Notes under the pieces: model-generated
The model's input: only the letters and a program-made list of their open reading frames with translations
Databases searched by the model: none
Told to the model about the DNA's origin: nothing
Position numbers and translations under genes: made by a program
Origin: M269 sp964640795
Lineage (GTDB): Bacteria; Pseudomonadota; Gammaproteobacteria; Enterobacterales; Alteromonadaceae
Reading direction: 5' to 3'
DNA: 64,000 nt
Assembly (NCBI GenBank): GCA_964640795.1
Contig: CAZXIN010000009.1
Location: forward strand, 62,001 to 126,000
Shown: positions 44,601 through 53,407 of the stretch, piece after piece
How the letters are laid out: each line of letters begins with the position of its first letter
Numbering within the stretch: the stretch's first letter is position 1

Positions 44601-47021
44601 CATATGATGGAAAAGTATGGAGGCCTTCAGGTCAAACCGCAGATATATGAGATATTTAACGTTCATGTTAAGCATTGGGTTGATCCCTTCAAGGATGCAT
44701 TACCACCCATCCATGAAGGCGTCGTTGAAGGGAAACGTACAGGTGGAATCGAGTTTGCTTCATATAATGCCGCTTTTATTTGTCCTTATTTAATGTTCTC
44801 AGGAAAAGCGCTCCCTGAGGTTGTTGAAACGACAAACGAATATTGGTCTCTGCTGACACAATTTAAACAAGACTTCTGTATTACTTACGCTGCAATATGG
44901 ATAGAGCTAATTCAAGAATTACACGGAAATCATAGTCAAGTGTCGAGAGACTCGTTAGCTCGCCATATTGATCTTGACGTCATTCATGCAAGTGGCAATA
45001 AAACAGCACTTTATTCATACTACCAAGCGAAAAGCTTGAAGGCGCTTTTTGCTGGCAATTATGCAACAGCTTACAGCATGGCTGTCAAAGCAAATGAGTA
45101 TAAATCAGCTATGTATGGCATGCGTAATTTGGTGGAAAACGAGGTTTATATGGCTGTTGGCCTCGCCATGTCGGTTTTTGCTAAGTTGCAGAAAGTGGAT
45201 GTCGAATATATTGCTGAAATACAATTACGATTGCAAAAGCTAGAGCATTGGAATAACGCTAAGAAAGATGGCGAATATCATAAATTAACTTTGGTTAAGT
45301 CAATGTTAGCGTTGATAAAAAGTGACCTTAAGGGCGCTTTAAATGCGCTTGAAAAAGCAAGCAATGAAGCCATGGTTGCTGGGTACCTCCAAGACTACGC
45401 ACTTATTCAAATACTGGCACTGGACATATATAAAAGTTTTGCTAGTGAGCATATTTTAGCCGCAAGTTTTAACCAAACAATTGATGCGTTGCAATTGTGG
45501 GGTGGGCATGGGGTTGAGTTAATGTTGGCGGAGCGCTTCCCTGAATTGTCTAATAAATGCCCATTGTTAGGGAAAAGTAGCGCTAAAACACTCAGTAAGA
45601 GAGATCAGAAAAGCCACCTTCAATTGGAAGATATGACCGTTTTACTTGAATCTTTGAATGACCTGTCTAAGGAGATGGATCGAGACAGTTTACAACGAAA
45701 AGTATTAAACACGGCAGCTATCATTGCTGGAGCCGAAGATGCCGCTTTCTTGATGTTGGATGATACAAACCCTCAAATTGTATGTGTTGTTAAAAAAGGG
45801 GTACCTGTTAGATCGTCTGATATAGTTGAGACATATAGCCATGTAGCCGTGAACTACTGCCTGTCTACTAGAGGTATTTGTCAAAGTGGTGATGCGATTA
45901 ACGACAATTTATTTGTGCAGGATAATTACATTCATGAAAAGCAAGTTCGTTCAATATTATGCTTTCCTATCATCGGTAAAGCGGATCTACTCGGTATTAT
46001 TTGTTTAGAGAATAATGTATCGCCACATTGTTTTGGAGAACGAGTTCTCGACAATATTAGAACATTGCTTGAGCAGTCAGCCATTAGCCTAGAGAATGCA
46101 GCACTTTATACGAATCTTAAGAAAGAAAATGAAGATAGAAAATATGCAGAACATCAACTAGAAAGGCTCAATCTTGAGTTAGAACGTCGGGTCGATGAGC
46201 GTACACACGAGTTAGGGCAAAGCAATGAAGATTTAGAAGCGACGATATCTCATTTAAAGCAAGCGCAAAACATGCTCGTTGAGTCTGCCAAAATGGCGTC
46301 ACTTGGTGAACTAGTTGCTGGTATTGCCCATGAAATTAATACACCTATTGGTGTCAGTCTTGGCGCTATTACACACCTACAGGAACAGGTCGTTAGCATT
46401 AATCACCACTTTTCAGAAGGTACATTGACAGAATCCGGCTTTGAAGAGTTAATATCAATTGCAAACGAGTCAACAAGGATTGTTGAAGGTAACTTGCACA
46501 GAGCTTCTAAACTAATCCAATCCTTTAAACGTGTGGCTGTTGACCAATCTAGTGAACATGCGGTTGAGTTTGAGCTGGTGGATTATATTAATGAAGTTAT
46601 TACCAGCTTGAAGCCCAAGTACAAGCATATGAAGTTAGACTTCGATATTGATGACAAGGAAAAGATCAAGGTCTTCCATAGACCAGGTTATGTAGCTCAA
46701 ATTATTACAAATCTAACGATTAATGCCATCATACATGGCTTTGGTCAGCGTACTCACGGTGTCATAAAAATCTCATTCGAGCTTGATGAAGACAATGTGA
46801 GAATGACTTTTTCAGATAATGGCAAAGGGGTTAAAAACGAAAATATTCGTAAAATATTTGAACCTTTTTATACGACGAAGAGAGGGCAAGGAGGCTCAGG
46901 GCTAGGCTTGCATATTGTATACAACATAGTGACTCAAACACTTAATGGCCGAGTATCAGTGAATAGCATTGTTGGCGAAGGGACAACATTTACTATTAAT
47001 TTCCCTTTGAGAGGGGAGTAA
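41685..47021 (+). CDS. Giant kinase-like/AAA ATPase/GAF/histidine kinase fusion
   Basis: A 1778-residue sensor. Residues about 10-280 form a Ser/Thr-kinase-like domain with YFSPEQTGRVNQPLDHRTDYY. The catalytic loop reads H135-Q-E-L-N-P instead of HRDLKP, and DFG is D159-I-R, so phosphotransfer there is doubtful. An AAA/NACHT-like ATPase follows (Walker A GYSGVGKS at 330-337, Walker B VIFLDDMQWAD), then a long helical TPR-like region (about 700-1300), GAF (about 1330-1470), coiled coil, HisKA with H1549 in GIAHEINTP, and HATPase (DNGKGVKNENIRKIFEPFYTTKRGQGGSGLGL). This is the trifunctional kinase family known from cyanobacteria and proteobacteria. It has no membrane segment. It probably phosphorylates the receiver protein encoded upstream. 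Confidence 0.92.
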   Translation: MNSELSIVTDTPQFRLLSAPAWLSEDNDYLFEKVIDEEGHQYLRKIPRAGVSIPTANAELAYEYKILSKMDSQFVIKPIKLIKGDSYNSLLFELVDGTSLAELIEQTELEDHVRYQLAIALIDAISALHEQKLVHQELNPHSVIFDFSDSHHLRAILIDIRHTQTMKYASSYSERFGIFNRHYFSPEQTGRVNQPLDHRTDYYNLGLLLYELFTNKSVFHGKKLQDLVYEHVAIKPNLSVFKKHIALKGIIGKLLDKAPGNRYQSLKQLRKHLVQAKFQPDVVVDEEIVFGDKRLDFSGKLYGRDRETTTLLHAAKKASLGSSQLVFVSGYSGVGKSALIRELHRPVCAHRGYFLSGKFEQIGLKPPLGAFIQAFHALIEQRLAEPEELRKVWQSKLIRAVGPNASILCDVLPELRNVLGDPESPEPISPNDELNRFISTFKAFVKASCDSQELTVIFLDDMQWADNASITLLEHLCQDTLLTHIQIVCGYRDNEVDAFHPLTRVIESAEQGPMNVTHIALHPLSKEEVLNLLSDSLEQPISNLKQFADVVYDKAQGNPFFTIQLMDTLWRTNLLVCYENGWQWDIEKIKGADITDNVVELVTRKIALLPENATSFLLSCSAVGSRFSFGTIVNIMNNTVGELLEACNICLKEGFIQLLTGDQKALDADYYMALGQDDIPLLEFKFAHDKVQQSAYELIESAARPELHVNIGRSLYREFDTDNTDDQLYEISSQINLGLHLLTDDERHKYLLINYRAGIQAKKSGAYSSALELLLAAQTLLPNDCWKADQKLSYDVHLALLQAQYLSTHYEDAGSTAHLLLANTPNLVDKVPVYMTQILSDISNNCMDAAVQRCIDTIEALGFDLVKSPILEDSYFADAAIRATDKEIESLENLPEMTDELSKAALSILALGCAPAYFTCVDMFEKFCNTMLCICLKEGNSPDSAYAYAIFGLYSSGKEQYRTAYRFCEAGVHMMEKYGGLQVKPQIYEIFNVHVKHWVDPFKDALPPIHEGVVEGKRTGGIEFASYNAAFICPYLMFSGKALPEVVETTNEYWSLLTQFKQDFCITYAAIWIELIQELHGNHSQVSRDSLARHIDLDVIHASGNKTALYSYYQAKSLKALFAGNYATAYSMAVKANEYKSAMYGMRNLVENEVYMAVGLAMSVFAKLQKVDVEYIAEIQLRLQKLEHWNNAKKDGEYHKLTLVKSMLALIKSDLKGALNALEKASNEAMVAGYLQDYALIQILALDIYKSFASEHILAASFNQTIDALQLWGGHGVELMLAERFPELSNKCPLLGKSSAKTLSKRDQKSHLQLEDMTVLLESLNDLSKEMDRDSLQRKVLNTAAIIAGAEDAAFLMLDDTNPQIVCVVKKGVPVRSSDIVETYSHVAVNYCLSTRGICQSGDAINDNLFVQDNYIHEKQVRSILCFPIIGKADLLGIICLENNVSPHCFGERVLDNIRTLLEQSAISLENAALYTNLKKENEDRKYAEHQLERLNLELERRVDERTHELGQSNEDLEATISHLKQAQNMLVESAKMASLGELVAGIAHEINTPIGVSLGAITHLQEQVVSINHHFSEGTLTESGFEELISIANESTRIVEGNLHRASKLIQSFKRVAVDQSSEHAVEFELVDYINEVITSLKPKYKHMKLDFDIDDKEKIKVFHRPGYVAQIITNLTINAIIHGFGQRTHGVIKISFELDEDNVRMTFSDNGKGVKNENIRKIFEPFYTTKRGQGGSGLGLHIVYNIVTQTLNGRVSVNSIVGEGTTFTINFPLRGE

Positions 47022-47057
47022 ACTCAATTTTTATAGCCTCTGTACCTTAAATGATGG

Positions 47058-47086
47058 TTGGGGAATTAAAGCTTCAAGGGTAGAAT
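47058..47086 (+). promoter_or_regulatory. Predicted sigma-70 promoter of msbA
   Basis: TTGGGG (47058-47063), a 17-bp spacer and TAGAAT (47081-47086) lie 28 bases before the msbA start. The -10 matches the consensus at five of six positions; the -35 is weaker. This would let the lipid A genes be expressed apart from the signalling genes upstream. Confidence 0.5.
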
Positions 47087-47114
47087 ACAAACTGGCTATT
47101 CACTTAAGGACCCC

Positions 47115-48881
47115 ATGAGCTCTCCAACGCCACAAACAACTTTCCAACGTTTCCGCCGATATTTAGCTGATTTTAAGCTCGCTTTTTTTATCGCAGGTTT
47201 GGGAATGATCGGTTATGCAGCTATTGATGCTTTTGTTATTGGAAACTTTAAGAATGTTATTGATGAAAGTTTGGTAACTGGAGACTTTTCTTACTTAAGG
47301 TTAGTTTCATATGCTGTTGTGCCTATCCTGATATTGCGTGGTCTATTTAATTTTGTCGGCACGTATATGCTGTCTTGGATTGGAAATAATGTTGTGATGC
47401 GTATGCGACAGCAACTTTTTGAGCAATACATTCATCTGCCCGTTTCATTTCACGACAATAACTCTGTTGGGACTTTAATTTCTAAAGCATTATTTGACAC
47501 GGAGCAGGTAGCCAATGCAGCAGGCAAAGCTTTTGCAATAGCCGTTCGTGAGGGAGCTTTTGTTATCGGCTTGCTAGGTTATATGTTTTATCATTCGTGG
47601 CAATTATCACTGATTTTCTTCGTCGTAGGTCCGGTTGTCGGTGTCATTGTTTCTTTCGTGAGTAAACGCTTTCGAAAAATCAGTAAACAAATACAACATG
47701 CTATGGGAAGTTTAACATCATCGATCGAGCAAGCATTAAAAGGGCATAAAGAAGTGTTGATGTTTGGTGCGCAGGAAAAAGAAGCCAAGAGGTTTTCAGA
47801 AAAAAACAATCATAATCGTCAACAAAATATGAAGCTGGTGGTCGCTAAGGTTGGCAGTGTCGTGACCGTTCAGGTGATCGCATCTTTTGCACTTGCAGTC
47901 GTCTTATTTGTTGCAAGCACGCCAGGTGCTGTTGATAACTTAACAGCTGGTACTTTCACGACTCTACTGCTTGCCATGGTAACGTTATTAAAGCCGCTAA
48001 AGCAGCTGACAACGGTAAATAGTGAACTGCAAAGAGGGATGGCAGCCTGCGCTAGTATTTTTGATATGCTGGATCAAAAGATTGAACGTGATACAGGTAC
48101 AAGGGAATTAAAGCGGAGTGAAGGACGGTTAAGTTTCAAGGATGTGACATTTAAGTATGCTGGCAAAGAACAAGCGGCACTTAAAGGCATTTCGTTTGAT
48201 GTGCCTTCAGGAAGTACACTGGCATTAGTTGGACGCTCTGGCAGCGGTAAGTCAACAATTTCTAACTTGCTAACGCGTTTTTATGATCTTGATACTGCTG
48301 ATATCAATAGTGAGCAAGGTATTTTTATTGATGGTTATGCAGTACAAGATATTCAGCTTAAAGATTTACGGAATCAATTTGCTTTGGTTTCGCAAAACGT
48401 CACACTATTTAACGAAACAATAGCCAACAATATTGCTTATGGAGCAGGTCTTAATATTTCTCGTAATACAATTGAAGCTGCAGCGAAAGCAGCTCATGTT
48501 ATTGAGTTCGCAGAAAAACTTGAAAATGGCCTAGACACCGAGATTGGTGAAAATGGTGCATCCTTATCTGGAGGACAGAGACAGCGTATTGCCATTGCGA
48601 GAGCGATATTACGTGATGCGCCTATTTTAATTCTAGATGAAGCGACATCAGCACTGGATACTGAATCTGAGCGGTTAATTCAAGAGGCGCTTGAAGACTT
48701 GCAAAAGAATCGTACAAGCATTGTTGTAGCCCATAGGCTTTCTACTATTGAAGACGCCGATATGATTTTGGTGATTGAACAAGGCGAAATAGTGGAGCGA
48801 GGCGATCATAAAACGCTTATCGAGAAAGAGGGTATGTACGCGCAATTACGTAAAATTCAATTTGGTGAAGCAACACAGTGA
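47115..48881 (+). CDS. msbA: Lipid A export ATP-binding/permease protein MsbA
   Basis: A 588-residue ABC half-transporter that flips lipid A-core across the inner membrane as a homodimer. Six membrane segments lie in the first 320 residues (FIAGLGMIGYAAIDAFVIG, ILRGLFNFVGTYMLSWIG). The ATPase has Walker A GRSGSGKST, signature SLSGGQRQRIAIARA and Walker B ILILDEATSALD, with the H-loop VAHRLSTIED. AAGGA precedes the ATG. The stop overlaps the lpxK GTG start (GTGA), so the two are translationally coupled. Confidence 0.96.
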   Translation: MSSPTPQTTFQRFRRYLADFKLAFFIAGLGMIGYAAIDAFVIGNFKNVIDESLVTGDFSYLRLVSYAVVPILILRGLFNFVGTYMLSWIGNNVVMRMRQQLFEQYIHLPVSFHDNNSVGTLISKALFDTEQVANAAGKAFAIAVREGAFVIGLLGYMFYHSWQLSLIFFVVGPVVGVIVSFVSKRFRKISKQIQHAMGSLTSSIEQALKGHKEVLMFGAQEKEAKRFSEKNNHNRQQNMKLVVAKVGSVVTVQVIASFALAVVLFVASTPGAVDNLTAGTFTTLLLAMVTLLKPLKQLTTVNSELQRGMAACASIFDMLDQKIERDTGTRELKRSEGRLSFKDVTFKYAGKEQAALKGISFDVPSGSTLALVGRSGSGKSTISNLLTRFYDLDTADINSEQGIFIDGYAVQDIQLKDLRNQFALVSQNVTLFNETIANNIAYGAGLNISRNTIEAAAKAAHVIEFAEKLENGLDTEIGENGASLSGGQRQRIAIARAILRDAPILILDEATSALDTESERLIQEALEDLQKNRTSIVVAHRLSTIEDADMILVIEQGEIVERGDHKTLIEKEGMYAQLRKIQFGEATQ

Positions 48882-49858
48882 GTTGGATTGAAAAAAGCTG
48901 GTATAACAAGAATCCGCTCGTTGTTTTTTTATTGCCATTAACCATACTCTTTTGGCTTTTGTCTTCAGTTAGACGGTTACTCTACAGGATGGGCGTTTTT
49001 AGCTCGACACGAGTAAACGCACCGGTCATCGTAGTTGGAAATATCAGTGTTGGTGGTAATGGTAAAACGCCTTTAGTTGTTTTTCTTTGTCATTGGTTAA
49101 AACAAAATGGTTTTAGACCCGGTGTTATTAGTCGGGGCTATGGAGGCACTGGTGTGAGCTATCCTAAAACCGTAGATACGGATAGCAAACCTGAACATGT
49201 CGGTGACGAAGCCGTCATGATGAAACAACATATTGGTTGCCCATTAGTTGTGGATCCTAAACGGGCAAGGGGGGCCGCTTTTTTAATTGAGCAACATCAG
49301 TGTGATGTTGTTTTGTGCGACGACGGTCTACAACACTATGCTTTACATAGAGATATAGAAATCGTTGTTATCGATGGCCAACGGCGATTTGGCAATGGCT
49401 TTTTACTACCCGCAGGCCCTTTAAGGGAAAGTCAGAAGAGGCTAAGTTCGGTTGACTTCAAGGTGACTAATGGTGGAAAGGCAAAGGTTGACGAATACCT
49501 GATGTCCTTAGAGCCGGGACAATTGGTTAATGTGAAATACTCTCAGCAAACTAAGCCCGTAGCTGGCCTTAATCGTTCGGTTGTTGCTGCCGCTGCTATT
49601 GGGAATCCCAAACGTTTCTTCGACCTATTAACTACCAAGAATGTTAAGATAAAAGATACACTGATATTCAATGATCATCATCTATTTGCCGAAAGCGATT
49701 TACCAAAAGAAACGGTGATTATGACTGAAAAAGATGCCGTCAAATGTCGTGATTTTGCTCATGATGATTGGTGGTATTTGCCTGTCAGTGCCAAATTGAC
49801 AGAGCACTTTAAAAAAGCGCTTTTAACGAAATTAGTCGCGTTGAAGTCAAAGCGTTGA
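48878..49858 (+). CDS. lpxK: Tetraacyldisaccharide 4'-kinase
   Basis: A 326-residue inner-membrane-associated kinase that phosphorylates the 4' position of the lipid A disaccharide precursor. A membrane anchor (VVFLLPLTILFWLLSSV) is followed by the P-loop GNISVGGNGKTPLV and ISRGYGG. CDDGLQHYALHRDIEIVVID is the conserved catalytic block with the DDGLQH signature, and VIMTEKDAVKC is the C-terminal signature. It starts with GTG overlapping the msbA stop, and Trm112 and kdsB genes follow. The order msbA-lpxK-Trm112-kdsB is known from other gammaproteobacteria. Confidence 0.96.
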   Translation: MSWIEKSWYNKNPLVVFLLPLTILFWLLSSVRRLLYRMGVFSSTRVNAPVIVVGNISVGGNGKTPLVVFLCHWLKQNGFRPGVISRGYGGTGVSYPKTVDTDSKPEHVGDEAVMMKQHIGCPLVVDPKRARGAAFLIEQHQCDVVLCDDGLQHYALHRDIEIVVIDGQRRFGNGFLLPAGPLRESQKRLSSVDFKVTNGGKAKVDEYLMSLEPGQLVNVKYSQQTKPVAGLNRSVVAAAAIGNPKRFFDLLTTKNVKIKDTLIFNDHHLFAESDLPKETVIMTEKDAVKCRDFAHDDWWYLPVSAKLTEHFKKALLTKLVALKSKR

Positions 49859-49876
49859 ACAATTTAAGGAAGTAGT

Positions 49877-50074
49877 ATGGCATTTGATAAACAACTATTA
49901 GATATTCTTGCTTGCCCTGTATGCAAAGGGAAGCTGCACCTAGACAAATCCAACAATGAGTTAATTTGTCGATTCGATCGTTTAGCTTATTCGATAAGTG
50001 ACAATATTCCAGTGATGTTAGAAAGTGAAGCAAGAAAGATGACACTGGAAGAAGTTGAAAGCTTAGGTAAGTGA
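49877..50074 (+). CDS. Trm112-family zinc-ribbon-like protein (YcaR-like)
   Basis: A 65-residue protein. LLDILACPVCKGKL followed by LICRFDRLAYSISDNIPVMLE is the Trm112/YcaR family. The first CxxC pair is present, but of the second pair only one Cys (C34 or thereabouts) remains, so full zinc binding is doubtful. Trm112 proteins in eukaryotes activate methyltransferases; in bacteria the role of the YcaR branch is not established. AAGGAAG precedes the ATG. It lies 4 bases before kdsB. Confidence 0.9.
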   Translation: MAFDKQLLDILACPVCKGKLHLDKSNNELICRFDRLAYSISDNIPVMLESEARKMTLEEVESLGK

Positions 50075-50078
50075 TTTT

Positions 50079-50825
50079 ATGAGTTTTACTGTTGTTATTC
50101 CGGCCCGTTATGCGTCCTCAAGGTTTCCAGGAAAACCACTAGCCGATATTCATGGTAAGCCTATGATTCAACATGTTTATGAACGTTCGATTACGTCAGG
50201 TGCAAACCAAGTTATTGTGGCTACTGATGACAGTCGTATCGCCGAAGTCGTTCAGCAGTTTGGTGGGCGTTGTTGCATGACCAGTACTGAACACGAATCA
50301 GGTACCGAACGTATAGCCGAGGTCATAAAGTTAAGTGGCATTGATGATGAAGAAGTCATTGTTAATGTTCAGGGTGATGAACCCTTTATTCCTGAGTCAA
50401 ATATTCAGCAAGTTGCGAGAAATTTGTCCGAACACCCTAATTCAGCAATGGCTACTTTGGCTGTTAAAATACAGGATGTTGAAGAAGCATTTAATCCAAA
50501 CGTGGTTAAAGTGGTTATCGATAAAAGCGGTCACGCGCTTTATTTTAGTCGATCTGTACTTCCTTATGATCGTGAACGTTTCTTAGGGCAAGAAGACGTT
50601 AGCCAGATTGGAGATTTTTATTTAAGACACATAGGTCTTTATGCTTATAAAGCTAAGTTTGTGAATAAATATATTGCGATGAGTTCCTCTTCTTTGGAAC
50701 AGATAGAGTCTCTTGAGCAGCTACGAGTTCTCTGGCATGGAGAAAAGATACATGTTGACGTGGCGGCAGAAACACCACCTGCTGGTATTGATACACCGGA
50801 AGATTTGCAGAAAGCAATCGCCTAG
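50079..50825 (+). CDS. kdsB: CMP-Kdo synthetase (3-deoxy-manno-octulosonate cytidylyltransferase)
   Basis: A 248-residue cytoplasmic enzyme that activates Kdo with CTP for addition to lipid A. The N-terminus VVIPARYASSRFPGKPLADI is the CTP-binding signature, followed by VIVATDDSRIA, HESGTERIAEV, NVQGDEPFI and RHIGLYAYK, all KdsB motifs. EQLRVLWHGEKIHV and PAGIDTPEDL close the family pattern. It is the last of the msbA-lpxK-Trm112-kdsB group. A GCTGAATGA/TCATTTAGC stem with one G-U pair lies 5 bases after the stop, without a T-run. Confidence 0.97.
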   Translation: MSFTVVIPARYASSRFPGKPLADIHGKPMIQHVYERSITSGANQVIVATDDSRIAEVVQQFGGRCCMTSTEHESGTERIAEVIKLSGIDDEEVIVNVQGDEPFIPESNIQQVARNLSEHPNSAMATLAVKIQDVEEAFNPNVVKVVIDKSGHALYFSRSVLPYDRERFLGQEDVSQIGDFYLRHIGLYAYKAKFVNKYIAMSSSSLEQIESLEQLRVLWHGEKIHVDVAAETPPAGIDTPEDLQKAIA

Positions 50826-50891
50826 ATTGCTGAATGACTAAGGCTATCATTTAGCAGTGATTCCGCTATATTTATAAGTAGTTGGGGCACA

Positions 50892-51974
50892 ATGGAATTT
50901 GGAATGCGAGTTGCGGTACTGATATATTTTGTTTTCATGCTGTTTGGATGCAGTGTGAACCTGAACTCACCTCAAGGAAAACTCTCTGATACACTGAATC
51001 AACTAATGGAAGAGTTTGGGCAAGAACGTGATAGTCTGCAAGTTGATATTGCCGCCCAAATTAGAAAGGAACAACCTTCGGTTCGTCCAAATCTTATTCT
51101 TCTTCAAGCCACGATGGCCATTTCTGACGACAGGTTAGATGTTGCGCAACAATCTATTCATGAGTTAAGAGCTTTTGAAAGTCTCACTGATGAACAATTG
51201 GGGATAATTCACCTGCTTGAAGCGACTGCCTATTATTCCTTAGGGCAGATAGATAAATTGGACAATTCATTAGACAGTGCGATCACTAAATTAGACAAAA
51301 CGGACGACCCAACACTTCGATTTTGGCTAGAAGCGAATAAGTTGCTTATTTCTGCATTCCGAGATAATGATGTTATGTTTGAACAATCTGTTGGCTACGT
51401 GTTGCCGAGAATAGAAACTGTACCCAATAATTTACTAGGTCAGTTTATGTTGAATATGGTTGCCATCGGGTTAGTCACGGAGAAGCGACTTAATGAGGCG
51501 ATCAATGTTGAAAACGTGATAGTGAGTCGTGACGAAGAGACCGGTAATATCAAAGGGTTATCGGACAGTTATTATAATTTGGGAAATATATACCGTGGGT
51601 TACTTCAACCCGAATTGGCATTACTCAATTTTATGCAGTGCTTAGATTATGCTGAACAACTTGATAGCCAGAAAGATCAGGCTTTTGCGCTACAACAATT
51701 GACGGTTGTTGCTTTAGAGCTAGACGATCAAGAGCGTGCAAAAATCTGGGCGAAGGAAGCACACACACTGGCATTTGAAACAAATACAAGGCAACTTTAC
51801 ATTCCTACCAAAATAACTCTCGCTAAAGTGATTGCTGAGGAGTCTCCTTCTGAGAGCATGAAGTTGATTAAAGAAGCGCGTGATTTATCGTCTAAATTCA
51901 AGGTAACTCAATTTATACATGAAATCGAAATAGTTGAAGAGAAGCTAGCGAGTATTGAAAAATCAAATGAATAA
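50892..51974 (+). CDS. TPR-containing lipoprotein
   Basis: A 360-residue protein of no named family. The N-terminus VAVLIYFVFMLFGCS is a lipoprotein signal with lipobox LFGC, so it should be attached to a membrane facing the periplasm. The mature part is almost all helical, with TPR-like repeats (YYNLGNIYRGLLQPELALLNFMQCL, AFALQQLTVVALELDDQERAKIWA). TTGGGG is a possible ribosome site before ATG 50892; an in-frame ATG at 50904 is an alternative. It is separated by 66 bases from kdsB and converges with the membrane glycosyltransferase gene. A scaffolding role is likely, but nothing more specific can be said. Confidence 0.75.
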   Translation: MEFGMRVAVLIYFVFMLFGCSVNLNSPQGKLSDTLNQLMEEFGQERDSLQVDIAAQIRKEQPSVRPNLILLQATMAISDDRLDVAQQSIHELRAFESLTDEQLGIIHLLEATAYYSLGQIDKLDNSLDSAITKLDKTDDPTLRFWLEANKLLISAFRDNDVMFEQSVGYVLPRIETVPNNLLGQFMLNMVAIGLVTEKRLNEAINVENVIVSRDEETGNIKGLSDSYYNLGNIYRGLLQPELALLNFMQCLDYAEQLDSQKDQAFALQQLTVVALELDDQERAKIWAKEAHTLAFETNTRQLYIPTKITLAKVIAEESPSESMKLIKEARDLSSKFKVTQFIHEIEIVEEKLASIEKSNE

Positions 51975-51982
51975 GGGCTCGT

Positions 51983-53407
51983 TTAATCGTATTTTTTAAA
52001 GCGGTTTGATTTCTTATAATGAACAATACCTAACAAAACCAAACATGGTAGGAATTCAGCTGTAACAATAAAAAAGTCAAAGATGTGTTGATAACCTAAA
52101 GCTTCCAAAGGGTATCTGAGATCGTATAAAGGTAATAAAAGGGTTAGGAACAGAAGTGCTTTGTTGGGTTGTACAACCACCAATGGGATAAACCAAATTA
52201 TATACCAAGGATATCCAGTTGGAGAAAGTAAGAATAATGACACTATTACAACTAAACAACGCTTTATTAGTTCGTCAATCGAATACCAACTAGTTTTCAT
52301 TTGCCCGATGAGTATAGCGATAATAATAAGTGCAACAATTGCACGAGAAACTAGGCTAGCATCAAAAAGAGGCATAAAGTCATAGTCAGAAATGTAGCTT
52401 ATTAAATTTTGCAACCACATAAATAAAAAACTATTAGTTTGCCAATATTGGGCATAGTTGGCGACACCGGCTTGTTGATCAAGGGCTGAAATAAGTTGCG
52501 GTGACAGTAAAACAAGTGTTAATACGGCAAATGGAATACTTGTCTTCAATAAATGCGTTAAAGAGTTTAAATAAGGTCTGAAGAGCAGAGGAGCTAAGAT
52601 GATAGGCCATAGTTTTATACCGACTGCAAATGCTAGAGAGACACCGCTTAAGACAACTTTTTTTCTACCTAACAAAATGAGAGTCAATATAAGGAAAGGC
52701 ACAATAAGTGCGTCCATATGCCCAGCATTGATTGTTTCAGTGATCACCAAGGGGTTTAACCAGTAGATTGCTATTAAAGGTGGTGACTTGTTGAGTTGCT
52801 TGAGCAAAGAAAGTATCAAAATAAATGAGGTAACTTCGACTAAAATAAGTAATAGACGCCAAACAATTAGATCGAATCTCCCCAAGAAGCTACTCAGTGC
52901 AAAAACAGCTTGTGTAACAGGAGGGTATATCGTTTTTATATGAGGGTAGGCAACTCTGTCTAACAGCGCCTCATTTTGTAAAAATAGCAATTCGGGAGCT
53001 GGTGGTGTAGGTTCCTCTGTTATTCCTAATGCTTCAGCTCCTTGGAGCGGAGGTCTCTCAAATGCATCTAGTGGCGCGTATTTGTAGGGGCTCACACCTT
53101 CATTAATGAGTGCTCCGTCAAAGAAATATCTATAAAAATCATCTTCCCATATCGGAGTTGAAGGAATAAAAATCAACCTAAGTAATAAGCCTGAATAAAA
53201 TACCCATTTAATGGAAAGCGCTATGGGTTTATTTTTTAAGCTAGGCCAAATAATACTCATGTAAAGAGCGGCCATAAACAGCATAAGACCAACATAGAGA
53301 AATGTTGGTCTATCAAGCCAATGGCTATCGTAATCAAAGCTGCTGGAAAAAATGGCGATGATAGCTGATAATAGAATTAGGCCTGATACTCTTATTTTAT
53401 AAGACAA
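51983..53407 (-). CDS. Polytopic mannosyltransferase-like protein (GT-C fold)
   Basis: A 474-residue inner-membrane protein with 11-13 hydrophobic segments. After the second segment pair, PIWEDDFYRYFFDGALINEG carries the acidic DD-YRY-DG pattern of polyprenyl-phosphate-dependent mannosyltransferases (GT87/MptA-B-like GT-C enzymes) in the first periplasmic loop. SGVSLAFAVGIKLWPIILAPLL and SPTGYPWYIIWFIPL are also typical. It should transfer a hexose from a lipid carrier to an acceptor on the periplasmic side. No ATG or GTG is available at the front, so TTG 53407 is used, without a clear ribosome site. No other cell-surface polysaccharide genes are adjacent, so the acceptor is unknown. Confidence 0.72.
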   Translation of the reverse strand: MSYKIRVSGLILLSAIIAIFSSSFDYDSHWLDRPTFLYVGLMLFMAALYMSIIWPSLKNKPIALSIKWVFYSGLLLRLIFIPSTPIWEDDFYRYFFDGALINEGVSPYKYAPLDAFERPPLQGAEALGITEEPTPPAPELLFLQNEALLDRVAYPHIKTIYPPVTQAVFALSSFLGRFDLIVWRLLLILVEVTSFILILSLLKQLNKSPPLIAIYWLNPLVITETINAGHMDALIVPFLILTLILLGRKKVVLSGVSLAFAVGIKLWPIILAPLLFRPYLNSLTHLLKTSIPFAVLTLVLLSPQLISALDQQAGVANYAQYWQTNSFLFMWLQNLISYISDYDFMPLFDASLVSRAIVALIIIAILIGQMKTSWYSIDELIKRCLVVIVSLFLLSPTGYPWYIIWFIPLVVVQPNKALLFLTLLLPLYDLRYPLEALGYQHIFDFFIVTAEFLPCLVLLGIVHYKKSNRFKKYD

